Shown: in pieces, positions 1 to 7,054 of the stretch
Layout: each line of letters begins with the position of its first letter
Position numbering within the stretch: the stretch's first letter is position 1
Origin: JBLHUT01 sp047629975
GTDB lineage: Bacteria; Pseudomonadota; Alphaproteobacteria; Rhodobacterales; Rhodobacteraceae
Length of the DNA stretch: 22,669 nt
Direction of reading: 5' to 3'
Assembly: GCA_047629975.1 (NCBI GenBank)
Contig: JBLHUT010000020.1
Coordinates: 1 to 22,669 of the forward strand
Notes under the pieces: generated by a model
Told to the model about the DNA's origin: nothing
Databases searched by the model: none
What the model saw: only the letters and a program-made list of their open reading frames with translations
Made by a program: the position numbers and the translations under genes

Positions 1-1141
1 TCAGCGCAATGTCCCGAGAGAGGATCAACTGAGTCAAAGTGGCTTCGGCCCCGCGCAGGTCGTTGCGCGGCTGGAAGGGATAGAGTGTGGCAGTTGTAAT
101 CAGCTTTCCGGTTTCGTCCACGACAGCGGCTTTCACACCTGTCCTGATGCCGGGGTCAAGCCCAAGTGTACGCTTGTTTCCAGCAGGAGCAGCAAGCAGC
201 AGGTCTTTGAGATTGCGGGCGAAAACGTCGATCGCTTCTTGGTGGGCGCGTTTGCGTAATTCTCCCAGAAGGTCCATGAACATAGCCAACCCAAGCTTGG
301 TGCGCCAAGTCCATGTTGCGGCGTCGCGCAGCCAGAGGTCTGCCGGGCCATCGGTGCCTGTGACGCCGATTTCGCTGGCGATCATTGCAATCGCGCGGGG
401 CAGGCCGGTGTCGGGATCAGGAGAGATATCGACCGTGACGATCTCTTCTTTCGAGGCGCGCAAAATCGCGAGTGCGCGGTGTGACGGTATCTTTGCCCAC
501 GGCTCGCTGTGATCGAAATAGTCCGAAAACTTGGCTCCTGCGGCCTCTTTTCCGGGGATCACGCGGGCACAGATACGTGCCTCGGTACGCATGAAATCGC
601 GCAGGCGGCCACGCAGGTCCGCACGCTCCCCAAGGCTTTCGCCAAGAATGTCACGTGCCCCGGCCAGCGCAAGTTTGGTCGTGGGAACGTCCTGAGAAAT
701 ATAGCGTTCGGCCATTTTGACCGGGTCGGCAGACCGGTTTTCCAGAATGTCGTTCAGCAGCGGCTCCAATCCGTTCTCGCGTGCGATCATCGCTTTGGTG
801 CGGCGCTTGGTCTTGTACGGCAGATACAGGTCTTCGAGGATGGCTTTTGTGTCGGCCCGGTCAATCGCGCGCGCCAGATCGGGTGTGAGTTTGCCTTGCT
901 CCTTGATGGTTCCGAGTATGCTGGTGCGACGGGCCTCAAGCTCTCGCAAATAGGAAAGCCGCTCGGCCAATGTGCGCAGCTGCGTGTCATCAAGGCCGCC
1001 TGTCGCCTCTTTGCGGTAGCGCGCCACAAACGGGACCGTCGCGCCGCCGTCCAAAAGGCCGATCGTGGCGTTGACCTGTGCGGCGCTCGCGTTGATTTCG
1101 CGGGCAATGCTGCTGGCGATGCGGTTTTCTACAGGGTCCAA
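1..1141 (-). CDS. tex: Tex-like transcription accessory / RNA-binding protein (N-terminal part, cut by window edge)
   Basis: Tex is a conserved cytoplasmic nucleic-acid-binding protein of roughly 750-800 residues that affects transcription and RNA metabolism. About 380 residues are visible here and the rest lies beyond the left edge. Reading the minus strand gives the Tex N-terminal signature (VARYRKEATGGLDD near residues 39-52, then a TLAERLSYLRELE stretch). It continues without a stop into LGLDPGIRTG near residue 325, the start of the YqgF/RNase H-like domain. The S1 domain would be outside the window. There is no suitable ATG. I chose the TTG at 1141-1139 because GAAGGAG lies six bases upstream and the protein then begins at the normal place for the family. 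It lies 90 bp downstream of the ABC ATPase gene on the same strand, separated by an 11-bp stem-loop, so it may be transcribed separately. The family call is firm; the start is probable. Confidence 0.93.
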   Translation of the reverse strand, partial: MDPVENRIASSIAREINASAAQVNATIGLLDGGATVPFVARYRKEATGGLDDTQLRTLAERLSYLRELEARRTSILGTIKEQGKLTPDLARAIDRADTKAILEDLYLPYKTKRRTKAMIARENGLEPLLNDILENRSADPVKMAERYISQDVPTTKLALAGARDILGESLGERADLRGRLRDFMRTEARICARVIPGKEAAGAKFSDYFDHSEPWAKIPSHRALAILRASKEEIVTVDISPDPDTGLPRAIAMIASEIGVTGTDGPADLWLRDAATWTWRTKLGLAMFMDLLGELRKRAHQEAIDVFARNLKDLLLAAPAGNKRTLGLDPGIRTGVKAAVVDETGKLITTATLYPFQPRNDLRGAEATLTQLILSRDIAL

Positions 1142-1175
1142 GGCGCGCTCCTTCGGTAACGGGAAGTTACTGATA

Positions 1176-1206
1176 GCTGCCCCTTGCGGCTGCGCCAAGG
1201 GGCAGC
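1176..1206. terminator. Perfect 11-bp inverted repeat between the ABC ATPase gene and tex
   Basis: The arms 1176-1186 and 1196-1206 are exact reverse complements (GCTGCCCCTTG / CAAGGGGCAGC) around a 9-nt loop. The minus strand, the direction of the flanking genes, has no U-tract after the stem. The only T-run (TTTTT at 1214-1218) is on the plus side. It is therefore a strong stem-loop but not a textbook intrinsic terminator for the ABC operon. It could be a rho-assisted 3' end, an mRNA stabiliser, or an attenuating element ahead of tex. Confidence 0.6.
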
Positions 1207-1231
1207 GTAAGCCTTTTTCGACGCGCGGCTT

Positions 1232-2317
1232 CTAACCGTGGTCCAGAACATGCGCGCTTGCCGCGCCCCAGCTGAGCCAGATGGCATCACCGCCCTTCAA
1301 ATCGAACTTTGACAATTCGCGTTCCTGCATCTGGACCTTGAATTCGTGCCCGTCGGCGCTTTCAAGGAACAAGGTGACCATTGATCCGACGAATTCCTCC
1401 GAGATCAAGGTGCACAGAACGGTGTTTTCCTCGGCCGGTTTTTCGAGGCTCAGATGCACCAGATCGGCCGAAATAACAAAATCCACATCTTGGCCGTTGA
1501 CCAGCGGTGTCTCGGTGGTCTCGACGGTAAAGGTCCCGGAGGGTGTTTTCAGGGTTGCTGTGGCGGGGCCAGTGGTCTGTACCGGGCCGGACAGAATGTT
1601 GTTGCGGCCCACGAATTCCGCCACGAACCGGTTGGCCGGAGCGCGGTAGATGTCTTTGGGGGCGCCGATCTGTGCGATTTCACCGTTTGACATGATCACA
1701 ACGCGGTCGGCCATGGCAAAAGCTTCGGATTGCGAATGGGTGACGTAGACAAATGTTATGCCAAGCTCGCGTTGCAACTGCGTCAGAACAGCCTGCATGC
1801 GGATCACCAGATGCGCATCAAGCGCGCTGAGCGGCTCGTCCAACAGCAGGATTTGCGGCTTCATCACCAAGGATCGTGCCAGGGCCACACGCTGTTTCTG
1901 CCCGCCTGACAGGGTGGTGATATTGCGGTTTGCAAAGGCACCGATGCCCAGTTTATCCAGCCATTCAAGCGCGCGCGCTTTGCGCTCCGTTGTGCCGACA
2001 CCGCGCATCTTGAGGCCGAATTCGACATTTTCGCGCGCGGTCAAAAACGGAAACAGAGCAAGCGATTGCCAGACCATCGGCGTGTCACGTTCGTGCGGTT
2101 TGACATCGTTCATGACGCGCCCGTCAAGGCGGATTTCGCCTTGGGACGGGGCCTCGAGCCCTGCCAGCATCCGCAGGGTTGTTGTCTTGCCACAGCCCGA
2201 GGGGCCCATGATGGCAACAAACTCGCCCTTGCCGATGGTGAAATTCATTTCCTTTACGGCGACAAAATCACCGAAAGATTTCCGAACCTTGTCAAAAACG
2301 ACCAGATCTTCTGGCAT
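1232..2317 (-). CDS. ABC transporter ATP-binding protein, PotA-like (spermidine/putrescine-type family)
   Basis: This is the cytoplasmic ATPase of a binding-protein-dependent importer, 361 aa, a usual length for PotA-type subunits. Visible motifs are Walker A GPSGCGKTT (38-46), Q-loop Q84, ABC signature LSGGQ (136-140), Walker B ILLLDE (156-161) and switch His194. A C-terminal part from about residue 240 has the character of a TOBE-type regulatory domain. It is the last gene of the binding protein-permease-permease-ATPase group. Its ATG is separated from the preceding permease stop by one base (TGA-T-ATG), so translational coupling is likely. PotA-like subunits serve polyamine, thiamine, iron and other organic-cation importers, so the substrate cannot be read from this subunit. 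The neighbouring phosphoribosyltransferase genes raise a nucleobase-type ligand as an alternative. Confidence 0.95.
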   Translation of the reverse strand: MPEDLVVFDKVRKSFGDFVAVKEMNFTIGKGEFVAIMGPSGCGKTTTLRMLAGLEAPSQGEIRLDGRVMNDVKPHERDTPMVWQSLALFPFLTARENVEFGLKMRGVGTTERKARALEWLDKLGIGAFANRNITTLSGGQKQRVALARSLVMKPQILLLDEPLSALDAHLVIRMQAVLTQLQRELGITFVYVTHSQSEAFAMADRVVIMSNGEIAQIGAPKDIYRAPANRFVAEFVGRNNILSGPVQTTGPATATLKTPSGTFTVETTETPLVNGQDVDFVISADLVHLSLEKPAEENTVLCTLISEEFVGSMVTLFLESADGHEFKVQMQERELSKFDLKGGDAIWLSWGAASAHVLDHG

Positions 2318-2318
2318 A

Positions 2319-3116
2319 TCATTCCCTACTTTTCATTTCGCGGCCCACAAGGAAGACCTGTGCGATCACGATGAGTGTCATCGAAAACAGAAAGACGAAT
2401 GTTCCGATGGCGTTGACCTGTGGGTCGATGTTGCCCTGAACGATCTCAAGAATGGCAACAGGAAGGGTTTTGTTCAGGCCCGACACGAACCATGACACCG
2501 CAAATTCGTCAAACGACACGGCGGCCGTCAGGCACAGTGCAGAGATGATCGCGGGCCGGCAAAACGGCACGATCACGTGGCGCATCGTTGCCCATTCGTT
2601 GCCCCCAAGGTTCCATGCAGCGGCCTCGAGGTTTTCGTCCATCTGGTGCAGGCGCAGCCGGATGACAGCCATCGCAAAGGGTGCTGCCAGCACCGAATGG
2701 GCAAGAACCACCGAGTATAATTGGCCCGACATGCCGATCTTTGAAAACCACGCCAGCATGGCCAACGCCATGATGATCAACGGGATCGTGGGCGGCAACA
2801 GGATCAGTGCAAGGTACAGGCCCTTGAACCTGAACCCGTAGCGATAGTCGGAATAGGCCGTGCAGAAGCCCAGAAAGGTCGCAATGATTGCGGTTGATGT
2901 CGAGACGATCAAACTGTTGAATGCGGCCTCCCAGATGTCGGGATCATTCAGGATTTTAACGTACCATTCAGTCGAAAAGCTGCCCAACGGAATGGTTGGA
3001 AACCGCTGCGAGTTGAACGAAAAGATCACGCTGAAAATAATAGGGGCAAAGATGAAAACGAACACCAAAAGAGTGTAGACGAGCAAGGCAGGGTTCAGAA
3101 GGCCGGTCTTTTTCAT
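2319..3116 (-). CDS. ABC transporter permease, PotC-like
   Basis: Second integral membrane subunit of the PotABCD-like importer, 265 aa with about six hydrophobic segments. The first spans residues about 10-32. The conserved EAA loop that contacts the ATPase is visible as EAAAWNLGG (164-172) followed by a downstream proline. I start it at the ATG at 3116-3114, not at the far upstream end of the open frame. That ATG overlaps the stop of the preceding permease in an ATGA arrangement (3113-3116), and the protein then begins with a normal short N-terminus before the first membrane segment. The extra upstream residues in this frame are arginine/histidine-rich and lie wholly inside the other permease gene. 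Family and subunit type are clear; the substrate is not. Confidence 0.93.
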   Translation of the reverse strand: MKKTGLLNPALLVYTLLVFVFIFAPIIFSVIFSFNSQRFPTIPLGSFSTEWYVKILNDPDIWEAAFNSLIVSTSTAIIATFLGFCTAYSDYRYGFRFKGLYLALILLPPTIPLIIMALAMLAWFSKIGMSGQLYSVVLAHSVLAAPFAMAVIRLRLHQMDENLEAAAWNLGGNEWATMRHVIVPFCRPAIISALCLTAAVSFDEFAVSWFVSGLNKTLPVAILEIVQGNIDPQVNAIGTFVFLFSMTLIVIAQVFLVGREMKSRE

Positions 3117-3979
3117 TTTGACGACGCCTTGCGGTAAGCCAGTGCGATGCCGGCAAATGCCACGGCAAAAAGCGTGCCCATCATCACGATGGCAACGACT
3201 GCGGCACGCGGCCATTGCTGCCCCGATTTTGTGGTGTCGATGATCAGGATCGGCAGCGTCGGTTCTTGTGATCCCCCAAGATAGAAGGGTGCCACAAAAT
3301 CGCCAAACGACAGGATGAAGCAGAAAATGGCGGCAATGATCAATCCGGTTTTGGACAGTGGAATAATCACGCGCCAGATCGTTGCAAACGGTTTGCACCC
3401 CAGATTGCGGGCGGCCTCGATCAGGGATTTGTCGATATTGGCCATCGAAAGTGTCTGAAGGATGACCACCAAGGGCAGCGTCAACGTCATGTATCCGACC
3501 AACGTGCCGAAGGTTGTGTTCAACATCGTGTAGGGGCCCAACCCGATCCAGCCGAGCATTGCGTTTACGACACCGTTTTCGGACAGGATCACGAACCACG
3601 AGAACGTCCGCACCAGATAGCTGGAAAAGAACGGAATAATCAGCAGAAAAATTGCCAGACGTCGAACATTATCCGAGGCCTTGAAGGCCAGCGCGAAGGC
3701 CGCCGGAAAGGCCGCGCACATGGCGCAGACCGTCGATAACGAAGCGATCCAGATCGTGTGCCAGTAGCTGTCCCAGAAATAGTTCCGGCTCAGCATCTTG
3801 GACCAGTTCACAAATTCGAACGCCTCGGTCATGCGGTAGTTCTTCACAAGAAAGAACGACATCGCGATCATAAAGACGATCGGGCCGACAAAGAACAACC
3901 CCTGCCAGATGATGATCGGAAGGCGCCAAGTCATGGCATAGACATCAAACTTGCGTCTGTTGTTAGGATTTTGCGCCAT
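3113..3979 (-). CDS. ABC transporter permease, PotB-like
   Basis: First integral membrane subunit of the same importer, 288 aa. A short charged N-terminus (to about residue 18) precedes six or so membrane segments. The EAA motif EAARNLGCKPFATIW starts at residue 188 and ends near Pro207, as in inner-membrane permeases of the PotB/PotH type. It overlaps the next permease by four bases (ATGA). It is separated from the upstream binding-protein gene by 68 bp holding a strong GC-rich hairpin (3995-4024). That arrangement usually lets binding protein be made in excess over membrane subunits. The start ATG 3979-3977 follows a GGAGGGCAAG stretch (ribosome-binding site). Confidence 0.93.
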   Translation of the reverse strand: MAQNPNNRRKFDVYAMTWRLPIIIWQGLFFVGPIVFMIAMSFFLVKNYRMTEAFEFVNWSKMLSRNYFWDSYWHTIWIASLSTVCAMCAAFPAAFALAFKASDNVRRLAIFLLIIPFFSSYLVRTFSWFVILSENGVVNAMLGWIGLGPYTMLNTTFGTLVGYMTLTLPLVVILQTLSMANIDKSLIEAARNLGCKPFATIWRVIIPLSKTGLIIAAIFCFILSFGDFVAPFYLGGSQEPTLPILIIDTTKSGQQWPRAAVVAIVMMGTLFAVAFAGIALAYRKASSK

Positions 3980-3994
3980 CTTGCCCTCCGGTTT

Positions 3995-4024
3995 CCGGGG
4001 GCGCGCTGTGTTTGGCGCCCCCGG
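3995..4024 (-). promoter_or_regulatory. GC-rich stem-loop between the binding-protein and permease genes
   Basis: CCGGGGGCGC (3995-4004) and GCGCCCCCGG (4015-4024) pair perfectly over 10 bp around a 10-nt loop. It sits immediately downstream of the binding-protein stop and just ahead of the permease ribosome-binding site, and has no U-tract. In this position it most likely protects the 3' end of a processed binding-protein mRNA or partly terminates transcription, lowering permease expression. This role is inferred from its position. Confidence 0.7.
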
Positions 4025-4047
4025 AGGATGTGTGATGCGCGCCTTTA

Positions 4048-5181
4048 TCAGGCGTTTTTATACTCGGACCAGAAATCGTTCCAGTCCTCGAGATCTTGCT
4101 GCTTGGGCACATCGCGGTAGTGGATCTTGCCCTCTTTAATCAGCGTGATCGGATCATTGGCCATGCCGTCGATCTGCCCTGTGCGCTCTGCTTCGGGGCG
4201 GTCCTGTTCGATCAGGGCTGCGCGTCCTGCCTTTGTGACGCAGAACCCGGGATAGGCGGCCATCTGGGCCGATTTCACCTGACCGGCGGGGGACATCATG
4301 TACTGGATGAACTTCTTGACGATCTCGCCTTTGTCGGTGCCGATGCCCATCGAATAGCTTTCAGTCCACTGAATGCCGCCTTCTTTGGGAATGACCGACG
4401 CCACGGGCGCGCCGTCGCGCTCCAGAACGCCGGTGATCCAGTCACCGATGCCGCACATGGCTTGCATTTCGCCATTCTTGAGGCCGTTGAACGTGCCGCC
4501 GTAATCGAAGAACCCCCCGACCTGTGGGCGCAGGCTCATTGTGGTGTCTTGCACGGCCTGCCATGCGGCGTCGTCCAGATCGAACAGTTTTGCGCCATTG
4601 CCGTTTTTCAGGCTCATCATGCCGAGCGACGGCAGGTGCCAGTCGAAGTGACCGACTTTGCCCTTCAACTCGGGCTTCCAGAACCCTTCATAGCTGGAGG
4701 CTTCCTCGGCGGTCATGGCGTTCTTGTTGTAGGACACACCCAGATGCCCGCCGCGCAGGATCATCGAATACAGTTTGCCATCCGCCCAGTGGCCCGGAAA
4801 CTGTTCGAAGTCGGCGTGCAGCATGTCCTCAAAAGGGTAGTCGCCCGCATCCATTTCCTCAATGTAACCTGCAGCATTCAACTGCTGCACAAATTCACCG
4901 TCCGACAGGATCAAATCATAAGTGCCGGGAGGCGATTGTGAGATCAGGGCCAGCATATTGTCGCCGCCAGCGTAATACTTGGGCACAAATTTCACGTTGT
5001 TGGCGGCCTCGAACTCGGCGACCATGTCAGGCTCGCCGTGGCCGTACCACGCCAGCATGTTGATCTCGGTCGTTTGGGCCCATGCACGGCTGACAAACGG
5101 TGCCGACAGCAAAATGCCGCCGCCTGCGCGTAAAAGATCGCGGCGGTTGAGCTGGATGCGCGTGTTGGATTTTTGTGGCAT
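4048..5181 (-). CDS. Tat-exported extracellular solute-binding protein, PotD-like
   Basis: Periplasmic substrate receptor of the importer, 377 aa from the chosen start. Residues 12-18 (NRRDLLR) form a twin-arginine motif, followed by a hydrophobic run and an AWA-Q cleavage site near residue 35, so export is probably by Tat in folded form. The mature part has features of the PotD/PotF class, including an early NMLAWYGHGEPDM segment, ending in a typical FWSEYK-like helix. I use the ATG at 5181 and not the open frame's earlier codons because AAGGAA lies seven bases upstream and the signal peptide then starts normally. It is downstream of a LysR gene on the same strand. The ligand is uncertain: polyamine by family, possibly another cationic or nucleobase-like compound by context. 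Confidence 0.92.
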   Translation of the reverse strand: MPQKSNTRIQLNRRDLLRAGGGILLSAPFVSRAWAQTTEINMLAWYGHGEPDMVAEFEAANNVKFVPKYYAGGDNMLALISQSPPGTYDLILSDGEFVQQLNAAGYIEEMDAGDYPFEDMLHADFEQFPGHWADGKLYSMILRGGHLGVSYNKNAMTAEEASSYEGFWKPELKGKVGHFDWHLPSLGMMSLKNGNGAKLFDLDDAAWQAVQDTTMSLRPQVGGFFDYGGTFNGLKNGEMQAMCGIGDWITGVLERDGAPVASVIPKEGGIQWTESYSMGIGTDKGEIVKKFIQYMMSPAGQVKSAQMAAYPGFCVTKAGRAALIEQDRPEAERTGQIDGMANDPITLIKEGKIHYRDVPKQQDLEDWNDFWSEYKNA

Positions 5182-5195
5182 TGTGTCGTTTCCTT

Positions 5196-5221
5196 GTTGT
5201 GTCCCGGTCGTTGTGTCCGGG
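5196..5221 (-). promoter_or_regulatory. Short repeat and small hairpin in the binding-protein gene leader
   Basis: The leader holds a direct repeat GTTGTGTCC at 5196-5204 and 5210-5218 and an inverted pair CCCGG (5203-5207) / CCGGG (5217-5221). On the minus-strand transcript the small hairpin would lie just upstream of the AAGGAA ribosome-binding site of the binding-protein gene. It could affect translation or regulator binding. The hairpin is short, so the functional claim is weak. Confidence 0.3.
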
Positions 5222-5329
5222 CAGGCAATGGTCACAGCGCTGTCAGGCTCGTCACCGGTCAAGCGCGTTTATGACGCGAGGCTATTTCAGCTTTGTCACG
5301 AAGGGAAATTTATCGTCAATATGTCTGCA

Positions 5330-6223
5330 TTAAGCTTTCTTATGGCTTTGTGAGGTCGAGAGCGCCTCTTCGATGGCTTTTACCATGACACCCACCGCTT
5401 CGTGCCCGCAGCTTCCCAATCTGGACTGTCTGAAAAACAGGCCGATGTGCAGGGGGGCAAGATCGGGAAGCCCGTCTGCGGCGGTGAACCGTCGCATCCC
5501 TTTGCGCAAGGTGGGAACTGTCAGACAAGACAGGCCTAATCCATTCAGAACCGCGGCTTGCAGCCCCGCAATGCCCGGACTTGAATAGGCAATGCGCCAC
5601 CGGCGGTTGACCTGTTTCAGGGCCTGCGTCATGCGGCCGCGATAGGCGCAATCGGCCGGGTGAACCACAAGGGGTATGGCCGCGGTCTGCGGTAATTCGA
5701 ATGTCTGTGCCCCGACCCAGATGGGTTGTTCGGTCCAGTGCCGAAACAAAAATTGTTGATCGCTGCCTTTAAAAAGGGCAACGATGACGTCGATTTCATC
5801 ATTTTGCAAAGCTTCAAGCAGGGTTTGTGACAGGGCGCATTGAATCTCGATCTGGATTTCGGGGTGGTCTTTGACCAGATCGGTCATGCGTGCCTGCAAA
5901 ACGTCAACGGCGTAATCCAAAGGTAACCCGATCCGCAAATTGGCCCGATCCTCTGTTCGGTCAAACTGGGCAATCGCCAGATCATTCAACCGCAATATCT
6001 GACGGGCGTGCTGGGCCAGTGCCTCGCCGGTTTCGGTCAGGCTGATGGCGCGCCCCTTTTGGACAATAAGCCGCTGACCGACCAATTGCTCCAGTCGTCG
6101 GATTTGCAGACTGATTGCCGGCTGCGTGCGGCCCAACACGTTGGCGGCCTGAGTATAGCTTTCGACCTCTATGACAGTCACAAAACTGCGCAACAGGTCC
6201 ATCGGCAGGTTCATGATCCGCAT
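5330..6223 (-). CDS. LysR-family transcriptional regulator
   Basis: DNA-binding regulator of 297 aa, the normal LysR length. Residues about 10-70 carry the winged helix-turn-helix (LRSFVTVIEVESYTQAANVL, then TQPAISLQIRRLE), and about 95-290 form the periplasmic-binding-protein-like effector domain. The start ATG 6223-6221 has GGAG five bases upstream; downstream in-frame ATGs (MNLPMDLL, MDLLRSF) are alternatives. It is divergent from the BtpA-like/phosphoribosyltransferase pair across 81 bp. It also lies 148 bp upstream of the binding-protein gene on the same strand. A LysR protein classically controls the divergent gene, so it is a good candidate to couple transporter and enzymes to one effector. 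The effector is unknown. Confidence 0.93.
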   Translation of the reverse strand: MRIMNLPMDLLRSFVTVIEVESYTQAANVLGRTQPAISLQIRRLEQLVGQRLIVQKGRAISLTETGEALAQHARQILRLNDLAIAQFDRTEDRANLRIGLPLDYAVDVLQARMTDLVKDHPEIQIEIQCALSQTLLEALQNDEIDVIVALFKGSDQQFLFRHWTEQPIWVGAQTFELPQTAAIPLVVHPADCAYRGRMTQALKQVNRRWRIAYSSPGIAGLQAAVLNGLGLSCLTVPTLRKGMRRFTAADGLPDLAPLHIGLFFRQSRLGSCGHEAVGVMVKAIEEALSTSQSHKKA

Positions 6224-6304
6224 TCCGGCTCCATTTGAATTTTTAATTCATTCATTAGAAGTATAAATTTTTGAAATCACATTTCGCAACCTATCAATGC
6301 GCGC
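6224..6304. promoter_or_regulatory. AT-rich divergent promoter with a 15-bp palindrome
   Basis: This spacer between the LysR gene and the BtpA-like gene is far richer in A/T than its surroundings. It contains a perfect palindrome TGAATT-TTT-AATTCA at 6236-6250, a tandem TTCATT, and a TATAAA at 6262-6267 that could serve as a -10 element toward the plus-strand genes. The palindrome is a plausible LysR recognition site, though its arm spacing is not the canonical T-N11-A centre. It sits next to the LysR start, fitting autoregulation. Confidence 0.5.
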
Positions 6305-7054
6305 ATGATAAATCGAAATGCATTCCACAAGTTCTTCAAAACACCGGGCCCTGTCGTGCTGCCGGTCATTCATGTGCTGGATAGTGCGCGCACGGCGCGC
6401 AACATCGGCACGGTGATCGAGGGCGGGGCACAGGGCTGTTTCCTGATCAACCATGATTTTGAAAAAGAGCGTTTGATCCCGATTGTGCGCGACATGCGGG
6501 CGATGTTTCCTTCGCTTTGGATGGGTGTGAATTTTCTGGCGGTGACGGGCAAAGAGGCGTTTCCTGTGCTGGCGCAGATGGCGGCGTCGGGCTGTGAGGT
6601 CGATGCCTATTGGGCAGATGATGCCCGTATCGACGAGGATGGCACCTGTGCCGATGCGACCGAAATCGCTGATATCCGGGCGCAAAGTGGCTGGAACGGA
6701 CTGTATTTCGGCGGCACCGCCTTTAAGAAACAGCGCAAGGTCAGCCCGGCACGTTACGGCGATGCGGCGCGCAATGCCTGCTCGTTCATGGACGTCGTCA
6801 CAACATCGGGGGTGGCCACTGGCGAACAGGCCGATTTGACCAAGATCGAGACATTTCGCGCCGCCATCAAGGATCGACCTTTGGCGCTTGCCTCTGGAAT
6901 CACGCCTGAAAATGCCATGAGCTACCGCGATGTCGATTGCTTTATGGTCGCGACCGGCATCAGCGCGCCGAGCAACTTTTATGACATCGACCCGGTGCTG
7001 TTGGCGCAGTTGACGGCCACCTGTCGCAAAATCGGAAAGGGAACCACCCGATGA
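6305..7054 (+). CDS. BtpA/SgcQ-family TIM-barrel protein
   Basis: A 249-aa soluble protein resembling the BtpA/SgcQ family. This family has a phosphate-binding TIM-barrel fold and no well-established general reaction. The family-like blocks are an N-terminal PVIHVLDSARTA segment (about 19-31), MGVNFLAVTGKEA (73-85), TTSGVATGEQADL (165-177), and the phosphate-site-like SGITPENA (197-204) and VATGIS (215-220). No clear ribosome-binding site precedes the ATG. A three-codon frame (ATGCGCGCATGA, 6297-6308) overlaps it and might couple translation. Its stop overlaps the next ATG (ATGA, 7051-7054), so it is made together with the phosphoribosyltransferase. BtpA itself was linked to photosystem I stability in cyanobacteria, but that role cannot apply here. 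An enzymatic role on a ribosyl- or sugar-phosphate is inferred from context. Confidence 0.82.
   Translation: MINRNAFHKFFKTPGPVVLPVIHVLDSARTARNIGTVIEGGAQGCFLINHDFEKERLIPIVRDMRAMFPSLWMGVNFLAVTGKEAFPVLAQMAASGCEVDAYWADDARIDEDGTCADATEIADIRAQSGWNGLYFGGTAFKKQRKVSPARYGDAARNACSFMDVVTTSGVATGEQADLTKIETFRAAIKDRPLALASGITPENAMSYRDVDCFMVATGISAPSNFYDIDPVLLAQLTATCRKIGKGTTR

Noticed and set aside
509..1159. 216-aa plus-strand frame opposite tex
   Set aside because: The minus strand encodes an unmistakable Tex N-terminus; this frame is its shadow.
1758..2495. 245-aa plus-strand frame opposite the ABC ATPase
   Set aside because: Ser/Arg/Cys-rich shadow of a gene with intact Walker and signature motifs.
2319..3599. 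426-aa reading frame ending at the PotC-like stop
   Set aside because: Only the last 265 residues look like a permease. The rest lies inside the PotB-like gene in another frame and is Arg/His-rich; the ATGA overlap at 3113-3116 marks the real start.
4096..4941. 281-aa plus-strand frame opposite the binding-protein gene
   Set aside because: Shadow of the Tat-exported PotD-like gene, with no supporting motif.
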